A stretch of DNA of 64,000 nt, from assembly GCA_023425645.1 (NCBI GenBank), contig JAFACG010000005.1:16184-80183 (forward strand), given 5' to 3'. How positions within the stretch are numbered: the first letter of the stretch is position 1; each line of letters starts with the position of its first letter. The stretch comes from Pseudomonadota bacterium. Lineage in GTDB: Bacteria > Pseudomonadota > Gammaproteobacteria > Burkholderiales > Burkholderiaceae_B. The notes beneath the pieces are model-generated. The model did no database searches. It was not told where the DNA came from and saw nothing but the letters and a program-made list of their open reading frames with translations. Below, one piece after another: positions 35,043-45,049 of the stretch. The translations under genes and the position numbers were made by a program.

Positions 35043-36788
35043 TCAGTCCTGGCGCGAGACCTTCGCGTCCGCGCCTTGCAGGAATTGCTCCCGCAACTGC
35101 TCCCACTGCTCGGTCAAGACCTGAACGGCTTGCGGCTCGGGCCGCAGCCCCTGCGGCTCCAGCTTCACCAGCGCCAGGCCGTACCGGGCCGCCGACAGGT
35201 CCTGCGCCACCCCGGCCGATTGCTGCACGGCCTGCGCGGGACGGCGGCTCCACAACTCTCCCAGTCCGGCCAGGCCCTGCGCCGCCCCGGCCAGGCGCTG
35301 GCGCACAGAACCAACGATGCTCACCGGCCAGACCAGGGTGAACATCAGGTACATGACGGTATTGCCCAGCAGGATGCCCATGACGCGGTCGCGCGCCGAA
35401 TCCAGATCGAAACTGGGACCAAAGCCCTGCAGAGTCACCAGATAGAACGCGAAGGCGATCTGTATGCCTGCATAGGAGATGCGCTCCGGCCCGTAGAACA
35501 CCCAGGCCCCCAGCAGGGACACCAGGAACACCACGGCCATCAAGCCGCCGATATCCACCAGATGCGGCATGATGAACAGCACCGTCAAAAAGCCCAGCGC
35601 CGCGCCCGCCAGGCAGCCGGCTATGCGCAGCGCCAGCTTGTGCACGGTTTCTCCCGTCGATCCCAGGGCCGCCACATAACAGGTGATCATGGCGGTGTGG
35701 ATGCCCTGCCAGTCCAGGGCGCTGTAGATCAGATAGCACAGCACGGCGGCCGCCGTCGCCTTCAAGGCGTGATGCTGATAGATGGGATTGGTCCAGGCAT
35801 CGGGCACGAAGAAGGGTTCGCGCGGCGGATCGGCGCGCCCGATGGGCGTGACGCCCGCCAGAGACTGCAAGGCCTGATGCAGCTCGAGCGCCGCCGGGTC
35901 GCCGTCGGCCGACGGCGCGGGCAGATCCACAGCCTGGGGCGCCAGACCTTGCTCCAAAGCCTGGGCGCCCTGTTCGCAGGCCCGGGCCAGCGCCAGGCCT
36001 TGCGCGGGATCCGCATCCGCTTCGCGCAACACGGCCACGGCCAGCAGGACGCGATACGTGTTCAGGATGGCCTGATCCAGTTCCTCCTGGCGCTGCGCCG
36101 GCAGCAGGTGGAACAGGCGCACCCAGCCCAGGCGCTTCTGCTGCTCGGTCACGCCCAGCGCCAGCTCGGCCCACAAGGCCTGCGCGTCCGCCCGCCCCTC
36201 CAGGCCTCGGGCGGCCAGGCGCAGGCGCGCGCCCAGTTCGCGGCGCAGCACCTTGTGCGGATACAGGCCAAAACACAGATTGAAGACCAGCACCAGGCCC
36301 ATGGGAGCGCTGGCCATCAGCCAGGCGTACAGCAAGGCGCGCGTGGCGATCTCCCCCACCGGCACGTAGCCCAGCAGCGTCAGCACAAAGGCGATCACCA
36401 GGGCGATGATGCCGCCCAGCGGACCCAGCTTGCTGGCTACGCCCAGAAACAGCAGCGCAAAAGATGTCAGCACCATGGCCAGCAAGCGCAGGGCCGGGTA
36501 TTCGATGGTGAACTGGATCAGCGGCACCATCAGCAGCACGACCAGCGACACCAGCACCACCAGCGCCAAGGCCAGGACCGAGCTTTCGCCCGAATCGGGC
36601 TTCATCACGAAGAAAATGACGAAACAGCTGACGGCGGATTCCGGGATGCCGTAGTTCATGGCCAGCATGACCATCAGGGCGCACAGGGCGGCGACTCGCC
36701 AGCTCAGCGCCAGGCGGCCGGGCGTGGGCCGCAGGTCCTGCAGGAGCGCCCGCCACAGGCCGGACTGGCTTGCGCTAGCAGTGGCCAT
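35043..36788 (-). CDS. FUSC-family efflux membrane protein (MdtO/AaeB-like)
   Basis: A 581-residue protein with two hydrophobic blocks (about 30-165 and 345-490) separated by a cytoplasmic part, typical of fusaric acid resistance-type exporters. It includes the conserved MKPDSGESSVLALALVV and the second-block YGPERISYAGIQIAFA. Its start overlaps the HlyD gene by 14 bp. With the HlyD, YtcA-like and TolC-like genes it would build an envelope-spanning pump. Relatives export aromatic acids or dyes. Confidence 0.88.
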   Translation of the reverse strand: MATASASQSGLWRALLQDLRPTPGRLALSWRVAALCALMVMLAMNYGIPESAVSCFVIFFVMKPDSGESSVLALALVVLVSLVVLLMVPLIQFTIEYPALRLLAMVLTSFALLFLGVASKLGPLGGIIALVIAFVLTLLGYVPVGEIATRALLYAWLMASAPMGLVLVFNLCFGLYPHKVLRRELGARLRLAARGLEGRADAQALWAELALGVTEQQKRLGWVRLFHLLPAQRQEELDQAILNTYRVLLAVAVLREADADPAQGLALARACEQGAQALEQGLAPQAVDLPAPSADGDPAALELHQALQSLAGVTPIGRADPPREPFFVPDAWTNPIYQHHALKATAAAVLCYLIYSALDWQGIHTAMITCYVAALGSTGETVHKLALRIAGCLAGAALGFLTVLFIMPHLVDIGGLMAVVFLVSLLGAWVFYGPERISYAGIQIAFAFYLVTLQGFGPSFDLDSARDRVMGILLGNTVMYLMFTLVWPVSIVGSVRQRLAGAAQGLAGLGELWSRRPAQAVQQSAGVAQDLSAARYGLALVKLEPQGLRPEPQAVQVLTEQWEQLREQFLQGADAKVSRQD

Positions 36789-37824
36789 CGGCGTGGATGA
36801 TGGACGTGGCCGAGGCGCCCATGCGCATCAGGTCCTCGGGCGGCTGGTCCAGCCGGATGCGCACCGGAAAGCGCTGCGCCACCCGCACCCAGTTCAGGGA
36901 CTTCTGGATGAAGGGCAGGCTGCGCGGCAGATTGATTTCTTCCTGGCTGCTGACGCCCCAGCCTATCTCCTCCACCTTGCCGCTCAGCTTGCGCGACGGA
37001 TCGGCCAGCACATAGACCGTGGCGCAGGCGCCCGGGCGAATGCGTTTCAGGTCGGTTTCGCGATACATGCCGGTGGCGTGCCAGACGTCCGTGGCGACCA
37101 GGGTGAAGACCGACACGCCGGGCAGCAGGTGTTCGCCCGGGCCGGTGCGCAGGCCCACGACGCGGCCATTGACCGGCGCCTTGACCTGCGTGTGTTCCAG
37201 GTCGCGCTGCGCCATGGCCAGGCCCGCCTGGCGCATCTGCACCATGGCCTGCTCGGCCTGCGTGTCGCCCACCAGGGCCTGGGCGGCGCCCGCCTGCTCC
37301 AGGGCCTGCTTCAAGGTGACTTCCGCGTCCCGCATCAGGGTGTTGGCCTCGTCCAGCTGCTGCCGGGACACATAGCCCTTGGCCGCCAGATTGGCCAGGC
37401 GCCGCTGGCTTTGCGCCGCCATGGCCAGGTTCGTGCGGGCGCGGGTGATCTGCTCGTCGGCGATCGTGGCGTTGTGCCCTTCGGCGCGCACCGCCCGCTG
37501 CTTGACCTCCAGCGTGGCCTGCGCCAGCGCCAGTTCGGCCTGCGCCTGCTCCAGCCGCAACTGATAGAACACCGGATCCACCGTGAAGAGCAGTTCGCCC
37601 TGGCGAACATATTGTCCGTCGCGCACCGCCATCCGCTCGATGCGTCCCGGCAGCGAACTGGACACATGCACCACGTCCGCGCCCAGCACGGCATCTTCCG
37701 AGGCTGGATTATCCGCCGCGCGCTGCAGGTAGCGCCAACCCAGGACAAAGGCGGCGATGACGGCCGCGGCCGTCAACAGCCATGCCAGGCTCTTGCGGGA
37801 ACGGGAATGCGATGGCGAAGTCAT
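36775..37824 (-). CDS. HlyD/MdtN-type membrane fusion protein
   Basis: The 349-residue protein has one N-terminal membrane helix (about 15-35), a biotinyl-lipoyl half-motif (SSLPGRIERMAVRDGQYVRQG), a coiled-coil hairpin (about 90-195), and the second lipoyl half (VKAPVNGRVVGL). It is the periplasmic adaptor of the FUSC exporter encoded next. ATG 37822-37824 is 7 bp after the YtcA-like gene. Confidence 0.9.
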   Translation of the reverse strand: MTSPSHSRSRKSLAWLLTAAAVIAAFVLGWRYLQRAADNPASEDAVLGADVVHVSSSLPGRIERMAVRDGQYVRQGELLFTVDPVFYQLRLEQAQAELALAQATLEVKQRAVRAEGHNATIADEQITRARTNLAMAAQSQRRLANLAAKGYVSRQQLDEANTLMRDAEVTLKQALEQAGAAQALVGDTQAEQAMVQMRQAGLAMAQRDLEHTQVKAPVNGRVVGLRTGPGEHLLPGVSVFTLVATDVWHATGMYRETDLKRIRPGACATVYVLADPSRKLSGKVEEIGWGVSSQEEINLPRSLPFIQKSLNWVRVAQRFPVRIRLDQPPEDLMRMGASATSIIHADGHC

Positions 37825-37831
37825 GGCGCGG

Positions 37832-38086
37832 TCACTCGAAGAAAAGAAGAAGCGCGGCAAACGCCAGGGCCAGCGTCATGCAGGCGTACACCGGCAGGCG
37901 GACCGGCAAGGCATCGTCCACGCCCGCCCGGATCAGGCCCCAGCGGATCAGCAGGGTCAGCACGATCGCGCCCAGTACGGCCAGCAGCCAGGCAGGAAAA
38001 TAGGAACCGGCCAGATAGACCGTGGGTGCGCTGGAGCATCCCCCCAGCAGCGGCAAACTCATCATGCAGCCGATACGCGCAAGCAT
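37832..38086 (-). CDS. YtcA/DUF1656-like small lipoprotein of the efflux operon
   Basis: An 84-residue protein with lipobox LLGGC followed by two membrane helices. It is the small first gene of FUSC/HlyD operons, called YtcA in E. coli mdtNOP loci. Its function is unknown. GGGAG lies about 9 nt before ATG 38084-38086. The 228 bp upstream separate it from the divergent antiporter gene. Confidence 0.78.
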   Translation of the reverse strand: MLARIGCMMSLPLLGGCSSAPTVYLAGSYFPAWLLAVLGAIVLTLLIRWGLIRAGVDDALPVRLPVYACMTLALAFAALLLFFE

Positions 38087-38314
38087 GCGATGCTTCTCCC
38101 CGACTTTCTTCAAGACTATGAATGGCGCCTGCGCCTTGCGGTATTTATTCGCGAACCCCGGCCATTGTACCGGCGCCCGCGCCGCGGGTCCTGCGCCCTT
38201 GCGCTTATTTATTCCATGACTGGACAGTATAGGCTTGCCCGGCGCGATTACGGTTATAGTGGGAACCACATTTCAGATCCGTTTTTTCAAGCGCGCCATT
38301 TTCAGAAAAACTCC

Positions 38315-39943
38315 ATGAATGACGTCAATCTGACCCTGACCATGCTGGCTGCCGTACTGATCAGCAACAGCCTGGTCAAGATGATTCCTTTTGCAGTGCC
38401 CGCGCCGCTGGTGCAGATCAGTCTGGGCTTCATGATTGCCGGCTGGTTCAATCATGGCATGACGCTGAATCCAGACCTTTTTTTCTATCTTTTTCTGCCG
38501 CCCCTGCTATTTCTGGACGGCTGGCGCATTTCCAAGGAAAGCCTGATCCGGGATCGCATCGGCATTCTGGTGCTGGCTTTCGTGCTGGTATTCATGACGG
38601 TTTTCGGCCTGGGGCATCTCCTGCATTGGCTGATTCCCGCCATGCCGCTGCCCGTGGCCTTCGCGCTGGCCGCCATCGTCTCGCCCACCGACCCGGTGGC
38701 CGTGTCCGCCATCACCCGCCGGGTGCCGCTCCCTCCCCGGCTCAAGGCCATACTGGAAGGAGAATCGCTGTTCAATGACGCCAGCGGCCTGGTGGCCTTC
38801 CGGCTGGCTGTGGCGCTGGCCATGGGCGGCTCCTTTTCGATGGCCTCGGCCGGCCGCAACTTCCTCTGGCTGACCCTGGCGGGCCTGGCGGCGGGCGTGC
38901 TGGTCACGCGCGGCCTGTTGCTGCTGCGCAATGCCTTCGTGCGCCGCTGGGGCGAAGAGCCGGGCGCGGAAATCCTCTTCAGCCTGCTGCTGCCCTTCGC
39001 CGCCTACTTTCTGGCCGAGCAGCTCGAGGCTTCCGGCATCCTGGCCGCCGTGGCGGCCGGGGTCACCATGAGCTACGCGGAACTGTCGGGCAACGCCCTG
39101 GCCGCCACGCGCACCCAGCGCAAGGCCGTCTGGGACACCTTGCAGCTGAGCCTGAACGGCCTGATGTTCGTGCTGCTGGGCGAACAATTGCCGGCCATCT
39201 TCCGCGGCGCCGTGCAGGTCGTGCAAGAGACCGGCCACCACAACCCCGCCTGGCTGCTGGTCTACGCCGTCGCCATCTGCCTGGCGCTGGTGCTGCTGCG
39301 GTTCCTGTGCGTCTACGGCTATCTGTGGCTGCGGCGCGGCCTGTCCCTGCTGGGCGCCAACCACGACACGGGCCAGGCCAACCCGCGCCTGGTCCTGGTG
39401 CTGTCGGTGGCCGGAGTGCGCGGCGCGGTGACCCTGGCCGGCGTCATGACCCTTCCCCTGCAACTGCCCGACGGCAGCCCGTTCCCCGCCCGCGACCTGG
39501 CCATTTTCCTGGCGTCGGTCGTCATCATCGTCTCCCTGCTGATGGCCAGCCTGAGCCTGCCGCCCCTGATGAAGAAGGTCAAGTTTCCCGAGCTGCATCG
39601 CCGCCAGGGCCAGGAGGAACTGGCCGACCAGGCCGCCCGCCAGGCCTGCGTGCAAAGCGTCGCGCACACCCTGAACGAGCTGATCGAGCAGAATCCCGAT
39701 GTACCCGGCGAGCGCTACGCCGCCATGGCCAACCGCGTGCTGGCCAGCCTGAACCAGGACCGCGACGACGGCAAAGCCGCCGAGGATCCGGCCGAGCAGG
39801 ATCTGGAGCAACGCATGCAGATGCAGGCCATCGCCGCCGCCCGCGATGCCGTATTCGCCCTGGCGCGCCAGCACCAGATATCCGATGAGATCGCCCGCGA
39901 GAAAGTCCGCCTGCTGGACCTGATCGAGGTGCGCATGTCCTGA
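38315..39943 (+). CDS. Na+/H+ antiporter, CPA1 (NhaP/YjcE) family
   Basis: The 542-residue protein has about 12 membrane helices. It carries the CPA1 ion-binding motifs SPTDPVAVSA and EGESLFNDAS, and VAGVRGAVTLAG in the later helices. A hydrophilic C-terminal tail of about 120 residues is likely cytoplasmic. It exchanges Na+ or K+ for H+ in pH and salt homeostasis. The ribosome site is weak, but the ATG at 38315 directly precedes the first helix. Confidence 0.9.
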   Translation: MNDVNLTLTMLAAVLISNSLVKMIPFAVPAPLVQISLGFMIAGWFNHGMTLNPDLFFYLFLPPLLFLDGWRISKESLIRDRIGILVLAFVLVFMTVFGLGHLLHWLIPAMPLPVAFALAAIVSPTDPVAVSAITRRVPLPPRLKAILEGESLFNDASGLVAFRLAVALAMGGSFSMASAGRNFLWLTLAGLAAGVLVTRGLLLLRNAFVRRWGEEPGAEILFSLLLPFAAYFLAEQLEASGILAAVAAGVTMSYAELSGNALAATRTQRKAVWDTLQLSLNGLMFVLLGEQLPAIFRGAVQVVQETGHHNPAWLLVYAVAICLALVLLRFLCVYGYLWLRRGLSLLGANHDTGQANPRLVLVLSVAGVRGAVTLAGVMTLPLQLPDGSPFPARDLAIFLASVVIIVSLLMASLSLPPLMKKVKFPELHRRQGQEELADQAARQACVQSVAHTLNELIEQNPDVPGERYAAMANRVLASLNQDRDDGKAAEDPAEQDLEQRMQMQAIAAARDAVFALARQHQISDEIAREKVRLLDLIEVRMS

Positions 39944-39987
39944 GCCCGCGTCCAGCCCCAACCGCCCCTGACTCCAGAAGAACACTC

Positions 39988-41454
39988 ATGCAGACCCATA
40001 CCTATCTCGGCCAGTCCCGCGCCTCTCGCCAGCAACGACATGCCTATCGCCGCGGCCTGCCCGCCTGCGTCTGCGCCCATCCGGCCATCCCCCTGGTCCA
40101 TCGGCGCCTGGGCGCGGCCGCCGCGCCGGCGGCGCCGAACGGCCTGCCGGCCTTCCAGTCCGACAATGCCCTGGAGCAGAAGCCGCTCGCCCTGGCGCCC
40201 AAGCTGTTCCTGACCAATCTGCGCCTGTTCGACGGCTTGCGCACGCAACTGCAGCAGGGCCTGGCGGTACAGATCGAGCAGGGCCGCATCGCCGCCATCA
40301 TGGACAGCGCAGACGTCCCGCCCGACGCGCCGACCCTGGACTGCCGCAACAAGGTGCTGATGCCCGGCCTGATCGATGCGCACTGGCACAGCCTGCTGTG
40401 CGGCGTGGACCAGATGACGGCCATGATGGCCGACCCCGCGGACCTGCACCTGATCGCCGCCAAGCAAGCCGAGCGCACCCTGCTGCGCGGCTTCACCACG
40501 GTGCGCGACGCCGGCGGCCCGAGCTTTGCGCTCAAGCGCGGCATAGACATGGGCCTGCTGCACGGCCCGCGCATCTACCCGTCGGGCGCCATGATCTCCC
40601 AGACCGGCGGCCATGCGGACTTTCGCATGCGCTACGAAGTGCCGCGCGCGCGAGACGAGCTGAGCCATACGGAGCGCGCCGGGGTCGCCTGCATCGCGGA
40701 CGGCGCGGACCAGGTGTTGCGCCGCGTGCGCGAACAATTGATGCTGGGCGCCAGCCAGGTCAAGCTGATGGCCGGCGGCGGCGTGACTTCCCTGTACGAC
40801 CCCCTGGAAGGCCTGCAGTTCAGCGATGCGGAGTTGCGCGCCGCTGTGGGAGCCGCCGAGGACTGGGGCACTTACGTCATGGTGCACGTCTACTGCGCCA
40901 AAGGCATACAGCGGGCCGTCAAGGCCGGCGTGAAGTCGATCGAACACGGCCAGCTGGCCGACGAGGAAACCGCGCGCATCATGGCCGGCGAAGGCGTCTG
41001 GTGGAGCCTGCAGCCCTTCCTGGGCGACGAGGACGCCAACACCCAGCGCGATCCGCGCAGCAAGGCCAAGCAGCAGCAGGTCGCCGCCGGCACCTTGCGC
41101 GCCTATGAGCTGGCCCAGAAGCACCGGATCCAGACGGCCTGGGGCACGGACATCCTGTTCAGCCCGCAGCACCTGCCGCGCCAGGGCCACATGCTCGCCA
41201 AGCTCACCCGCTTCTACGATCCGCTGACCGTGCTGAAGGTGGCCACCGGCGACAACGGCCGCCTGCTGCGCATGTCGGGCCTGCGCAATCCCTACGAGGG
41301 CGAGCTGGGCGTCATCCAGCCCGGCGCCCTGGCCGACCTGCTGCTGATCAACGGCGAGCCGGAGCAGAATCTGGACTTCCTGGATCAGCCCGAACAAGGC
41401 CTGGCGCTGATCATCAAGGACGGCAAGATCTACAAAAACACCCTCTCTGCCTGA
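39988..41454 (+). CDS. Metal-dependent amidohydrolase (prolidase/imidazolonepropionase-like)
   Basis: The 488-residue protein is a cyclic amidohydrolase. It has DAHWHS (metal-binding HxH), VKLMAGGG with the likely carboxylated lysine, VHVYC and IEHGQ histidines, and AWGTDI with the catalytic Asp. A 70-residue N-terminal extension with CVCAHP precedes the usual beta-strand start. The group includes Xaa-Pro dipeptidases and other C-N hydrolases; substrate not predictable. It is 44 bp after the antiporter gene. Confidence 0.85.
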   Translation: MQTHTYLGQSRASRQQRHAYRRGLPACVCAHPAIPLVHRRLGAAAAPAAPNGLPAFQSDNALEQKPLALAPKLFLTNLRLFDGLRTQLQQGLAVQIEQGRIAAIMDSADVPPDAPTLDCRNKVLMPGLIDAHWHSLLCGVDQMTAMMADPADLHLIAAKQAERTLLRGFTTVRDAGGPSFALKRGIDMGLLHGPRIYPSGAMISQTGGHADFRMRYEVPRARDELSHTERAGVACIADGADQVLRRVREQLMLGASQVKLMAGGGVTSLYDPLEGLQFSDAELRAAVGAAEDWGTYVMVHVYCAKGIQRAVKAGVKSIEHGQLADEETARIMAGEGVWWSLQPFLGDEDANTQRDPRSKAKQQQVAAGTLRAYELAQKHRIQTAWGTDILFSPQHLPRQGHMLAKLTRFYDPLTVLKVATGDNGRLLRMSGLRNPYEGELGVIQPGALADLLLINGEPEQNLDFLDQPEQGLALIIKDGKIYKNTLSA

Positions 41455-41479
41455 CCTCACGATCCATCACGGAGCGCCC

Positions 41480-42172
41480 ATGCAAACCGAACTGATGCAG
41501 TTATTCAAGCTGACCGGCCTGGGGCTGGCTTTCCTGCTGCCGCTGGCCAATCCCCTGACCTCCATGGTGCTGTACCTGTCCCTGGGAGAATCACTGACTG
41601 CGCAGCAAAAGCAGCAGCAACTGCGCCAGGCCACGCTCTATGTGATCGCCTCGCTGCTGGTGACGTATTACGCCGGACTGTGGATCACATCAGCCATGGG
41701 TATTTCCGTAGTGGATATGCGCATCGCCGGCGGACTGATCGTGGCCTACATCGGCTTTCGCATGCTGTTCCCGCCGGCGATCAGCGACGTCGTTTCCCAG
41801 GCCGCCGACCAGAACAATGCCGCCAGCAACAATATTGCCTTTGTGCCCCTGACCCTGCCTTCCACGGTGGGGCCCGGCACCATGGCCCTGGTCATCAGCG
41901 CTTCGTCCAAGATGGCAGGCATGCGCGATCAGTATGCCGAATGGGTGCTCTGGACCGTTCCGGTAATTCTGGCGCTGCTGATCGGCCTGCTCTTTTTCAT
42001 TTGCCTGCGATCCTCGCTGAGCATCGTCAAGCTCATCGGCCACAACGGCGTCGATGCCATCTCGCGCATCATGGGCTTCCTGCTGGTCTGCATGGCGGTC
42101 CAGCTGGTACTGGAAGGCGGCCAGCAATATGCTGCCAGCCTGCTGACTCATCACGTCGGCCCTGCTTCCTGA
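41480..42172 (+). CDS. MarC family membrane protein
   Basis: The 230-residue protein has six hydrophobic helices and MarC signatures (LANPLTSMVLYLSL at the start, PLTLPSTVGPGTMALVI in the middle). MarC was once linked to multiple antibiotic resistance, but that role was not upheld; function unknown. It lies between the amidohydrolase and TolC-like genes, with a 4-bp gap to the latter, so they are likely cotranscribed. Confidence 0.9.
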   Translation: MQTELMQLFKLTGLGLAFLLPLANPLTSMVLYLSLGESLTAQQKQQQLRQATLYVIASLLVTYYAGLWITSAMGISVVDMRIAGGLIVAYIGFRMLFPPAISDVVSQAADQNNAASNNIAFVPLTLPSTVGPGTMALVISASSKMAGMRDQYAEWVLWTVPVILALLIGLLFFICLRSSLSIVKLIGHNGVDAISRIMGFLLVCMAVQLVLEGGQQYAASLLTHHVGPAS

Positions 42173-42176
42173 GTCT

Positions 42177-43655
42177 ATGCACACCTTCTGCTTGCCTTCC
42201 TTGCGTTTTCCTCTGGCCGTGGCAGCTGCCTTGGTTCTGTCTGCATGCGCCGCGCCGAAGGCGCCGCCGCCTGCAGCCGGAACAGGATTTGACGCGCCCG
42301 AACCGCCCCGCCTGACGTCGCTGCACGACAAGGCGCCGGAGCAGTCCGCGAACACGCCCGACATCCGGCCCGGCCATGAATACACCCTGCCCGAGCTCAT
42401 CGATCTGGCCCAGCAGCTCAATCCCAGCACCCGCATCGCCTGGGGCGAGGCCCAGCAGGCGGCGCAGGCCGCCGGCATGGTGCAGAGCGCCTACCTGCCC
42501 CTGATTTCCGCCAATATCGTCGGCGGCTATGTGCGCAGCGACCGCAGCGACAGCGCGCGCCTGCTGGGACGCGACGTGGAGCTGGACTACGACACGCACC
42601 TGAGCGGCGTGGTGCCGGCCCTGACGCTGCAGTGGCTGTTGTTCGACTTCGGCAAGCGCGCCGCCCTGCAGGAGGCTGCCGACAAGCTGGCGCTCGCCAG
42701 CCGCATCACCTTCAATGGCGTGCACCAGGCAGTCATCGCGGAAGTCTCCATCAGCTACTTCAATTACAACTCGGCGCGCCGGCGCGAGCAGATCGCCGCG
42801 CAGGGCCTCAAGAACGCAGCCCTGATCGAGGACATCGCCCTGGAGAAAGAACGCAACGGGCTGGGTACGCGCATCGAAGTGGCGCAGGCGCGCCAACTGA
42901 AGGCCCAGGCCCGCCTGCATCACGTCAACGCCGGCACGCTCGCCCGCCAGGCCTACCAGACCCTGCTGGGCGCAGTGGGGCTTGCGCCCGATACCCGGCT
43001 GGAGGTGGCCGACAGCGCCGGACGGCCGCTGCCCGAAGACCTGGACATTCCGGGCAACGCCGCCTTGCGGCAGGCCATCGCCCGGCGCCCCGACGTGCAG
43101 GCCATGCAGGCGGCGCACCAGGCCAGTCTGGCCGGCGTGGACTCGGCCCAGGCCAGCTTCATGCCCAAGCTCATGCTGATGGGCTTTGTCTCCAGGCGGA
43201 TCGGTTCGCTGAGCGTGGGCAACCTGCCCGAAGTCAGCCCGCAGGCATCCTCCAGCGGCGCGGTGCTGGCCCTGTCCATTCCCTTGTACGACGCCGGACT
43301 GCGGACCAAGCAGACCCGCGAGGCGCAGCTGCGCGCCGAGACCGCCCGCGAACGGGTGCAGAAAACGGAGCGGGACGCCTACAAGCAGATGGTGATCGCC
43401 GCCGATGTGCTGCGCGCGGCCCTGGAATCCCATCGCGCCGCCGGCGAGCTGGTGCAGGCCGCCCAGGTCACTTACGACGGCGCGCTGGAGTCCTACAAGG
43501 AAGGGCTGACCGGCATGACGCTGCTGACCGAGGCCCATAGCGGCCTGCTGGGCGCGCTGGAAGCGCAGAGCGCCGCCCATGCGGCCGGCCTGGTGGGCTC
43601 GGTCAACCTGGCTTTTGCCATGGGCGAGCTGAACCAGGCGCCCGCCCTGCCGTGA
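42177..43655 (+). CDS. TolC/OprM-type outer-membrane efflux lipoprotein
   Basis: The 492-residue protein has a lipobox (LSAC), a proline-rich linker and two TolC-type repeats of long helices and beta-strands (LIDLAQQLNPSTRIAWGEAQ; RPDVQAMQAAHQASLAGV). It would form a trimeric outer-membrane channel. It is the natural partner of the FUSC/HlyD pump at 35043-38086, which lacks its own outer-membrane gene. That link is an inference from proximity, because other genes intervene. Confidence 0.88.
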   Translation: MHTFCLPSLRFPLAVAAALVLSACAAPKAPPPAAGTGFDAPEPPRLTSLHDKAPEQSANTPDIRPGHEYTLPELIDLAQQLNPSTRIAWGEAQQAAQAAGMVQSAYLPLISANIVGGYVRSDRSDSARLLGRDVELDYDTHLSGVVPALTLQWLLFDFGKRAALQEAADKLALASRITFNGVHQAVIAEVSISYFNYNSARRREQIAAQGLKNAALIEDIALEKERNGLGTRIEVAQARQLKAQARLHHVNAGTLARQAYQTLLGAVGLAPDTRLEVADSAGRPLPEDLDIPGNAALRQAIARRPDVQAMQAAHQASLAGVDSAQASFMPKLMLMGFVSRRIGSLSVGNLPEVSPQASSSGAVLALSIPLYDAGLRTKQTREAQLRAETARERVQKTERDAYKQMVIAADVLRAALESHRAAGELVQAAQVTYDGALESYKEGLTGMTLLTEAHSGLLGALEAQSAAHAAGLVGSVNLAFAMGELNQAPALP

Positions 43656-43674
43656 ACGCCGCCGGCGCGCGGCT

Positions 43675-44808
43675 TCAGTTGGCCTCGATGGCCCGCAGGG
43701 CCTTGTCCAGGCGATCCACCGTGCGGTCCAGGTTGTCAAGCTTGTCCAGTCCGAACAGGCCGATGCGGAAAGTCTTGAAGTCCGCCGGTTCGTCGCACAT
43801 CAAGGGCACGCCGGACGCGGCCTGCAGGCCCGCCTTGGCGAACTTGGCGGCCGAATGGATGCCGTCGTCGGTGGTGTAGCACACCACCACGCCGGGCGCT
43901 TCGAAGCCGGGAGCGGCCACGCTGCGAAAGCCGTGTTCGCGCAGCAAGGCCCGCACCCGACGGCCCAGCTCGAGCTGCCGGGTCCGGATGGCGTCAAAGC
44001 CATGGCTTTCCGTTTCCGCCATGGCTTCCTGCAGCACTTTCAGGGAGTCCGTGGGCAAGGTGGCGTGATAGGCATGGCCGCCGCTTTCATAGGTTTCCAT
44101 GATCTGCAGCCACTTGCGCAGGTCGCAGGCGAAACTGGTGCTGACCGTGGTCTCGATGTGCAGCCGGGCGCGTTCGCTGAGCATGACCAGGCCGCAGCAG
44201 GCCGAACCTGTCCAGCCCTTTTGCGGCGCGCTGATCAGCACGTCCACGCCCACCGCCTTCATGTCCACCCAGGCCGTGCCCGAGGCGATGCAGTCCAGCA
44301 CGAACAGGCCGCCGACCGCATGCACGGCTTCGGCCACCTGGCGCATGTAATCGTCCGGCAGCATGATGCCCGAAGCGGTCTCCACATGAGGCGCGAAGAC
44401 CAGCGCGGGCTTTTCGGCATGGATGGCGGCCACCACCTCGGCAATGGGCGCGGGCGCATAAGGGGCCTGGCTGCCGGCCTCGACAGGGCGGGCCTTGAGC
44501 ACCGTGGTGCTGGAGGGGATGGAGCCCATGTCGAAGATCTGCGTCCAGCGGTAGCTGAACCAGCCGTTGCGGATCACCAGGCATTTGCGGCCTGTGGCGA
44601 ACTGGCGCGCCACCGCCTCCATGCCGAACGAGCCGCTGCCCGGCACCACGATGGCGGAATGCGCCTGGTAGACCTGTTTCAGCGTGCGGGAGATTTCGCG
44701 CATCACCTGCTGGAAGGTCTTGGACATATGGTTCAGGGCGCGGTCGGTGTAGACCACCGAATATTCGAGCAGGCCGCCGGGATCGACGGAATTGCTTGCA
44801 TCAGACAT
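43675..44808 (-). CDS. Class V aminotransferase (alanine-glyoxylate/serine-pyruvate type)
   Basis: The 377-residue PLP enzyme has VVPGSGSFGMEAV near the phosphate pocket, LDCIAS with the cofactor Asp, and SAPQKGWTGSACCG with the Schiff-base lysine. It matches alanine-glyoxylate aminotransferases. ATG 44806-44808 is chosen over an in-frame TTG eight codons earlier because of the GAGG just upstream. It is convergent with the TolC gene. The 241 bp behind it carry no gene. Confidence 0.88.
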   Translation of the reverse strand: MSDASNSVDPGGLLEYSVVYTDRALNHMSKTFQQVMREISRTLKQVYQAHSAIVVPGSGSFGMEAVARQFATGRKCLVIRNGWFSYRWTQIFDMGSIPSSTTVLKARPVEAGSQAPYAPAPIAEVVAAIHAEKPALVFAPHVETASGIMLPDDYMRQVAEAVHAVGGLFVLDCIASGTAWVDMKAVGVDVLISAPQKGWTGSACCGLVMLSERARLHIETTVSTSFACDLRKWLQIMETYESGGHAYHATLPTDSLKVLQEAMAETESHGFDAIRTRQLELGRRVRALLREHGFRSVAAPGFEAPGVVVCYTTDDGIHSAAKFAKAGLQAASGVPLMCDEPADFKTFRIGLFGLDKLDNLDRTVDRLDKALRAIEAN

Positions 44809-45006
44809 GGAAACCTCGGGGTTCAGAAACAAAAGATATAAGGATCAAGGTGATTTTAGTCCATGCAGGCTGGTGCGGGCATCCACCCGCCCGTTATCGA
44901 TGCGGTCCATCGCCCCAGCTTGCGACTCGAGGGCGGCCACTTCACCCTGCCGGCTCTGCATACCTTGGTATCTTTGATTTGGATCGACCTTGCCGAAGCG
45001 CCCCTG

Positions 45007-45033
45007 TCTGAGGCACGGTGCGATTGCCTCAGA
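45007..45033 (-). terminator. Hairpin at the 3' end of the catabolic operon
   Basis: A perfect 9-bp stem (45007-45015 with 45025-45033, 9-nt loop) lies 17-43 bp after the catC stop. No U-tract follows, so it may protect the mRNA end rather than terminate. Confidence 0.45.
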
Positions 45034-45049
45034 ATGATATTGCGTGCGC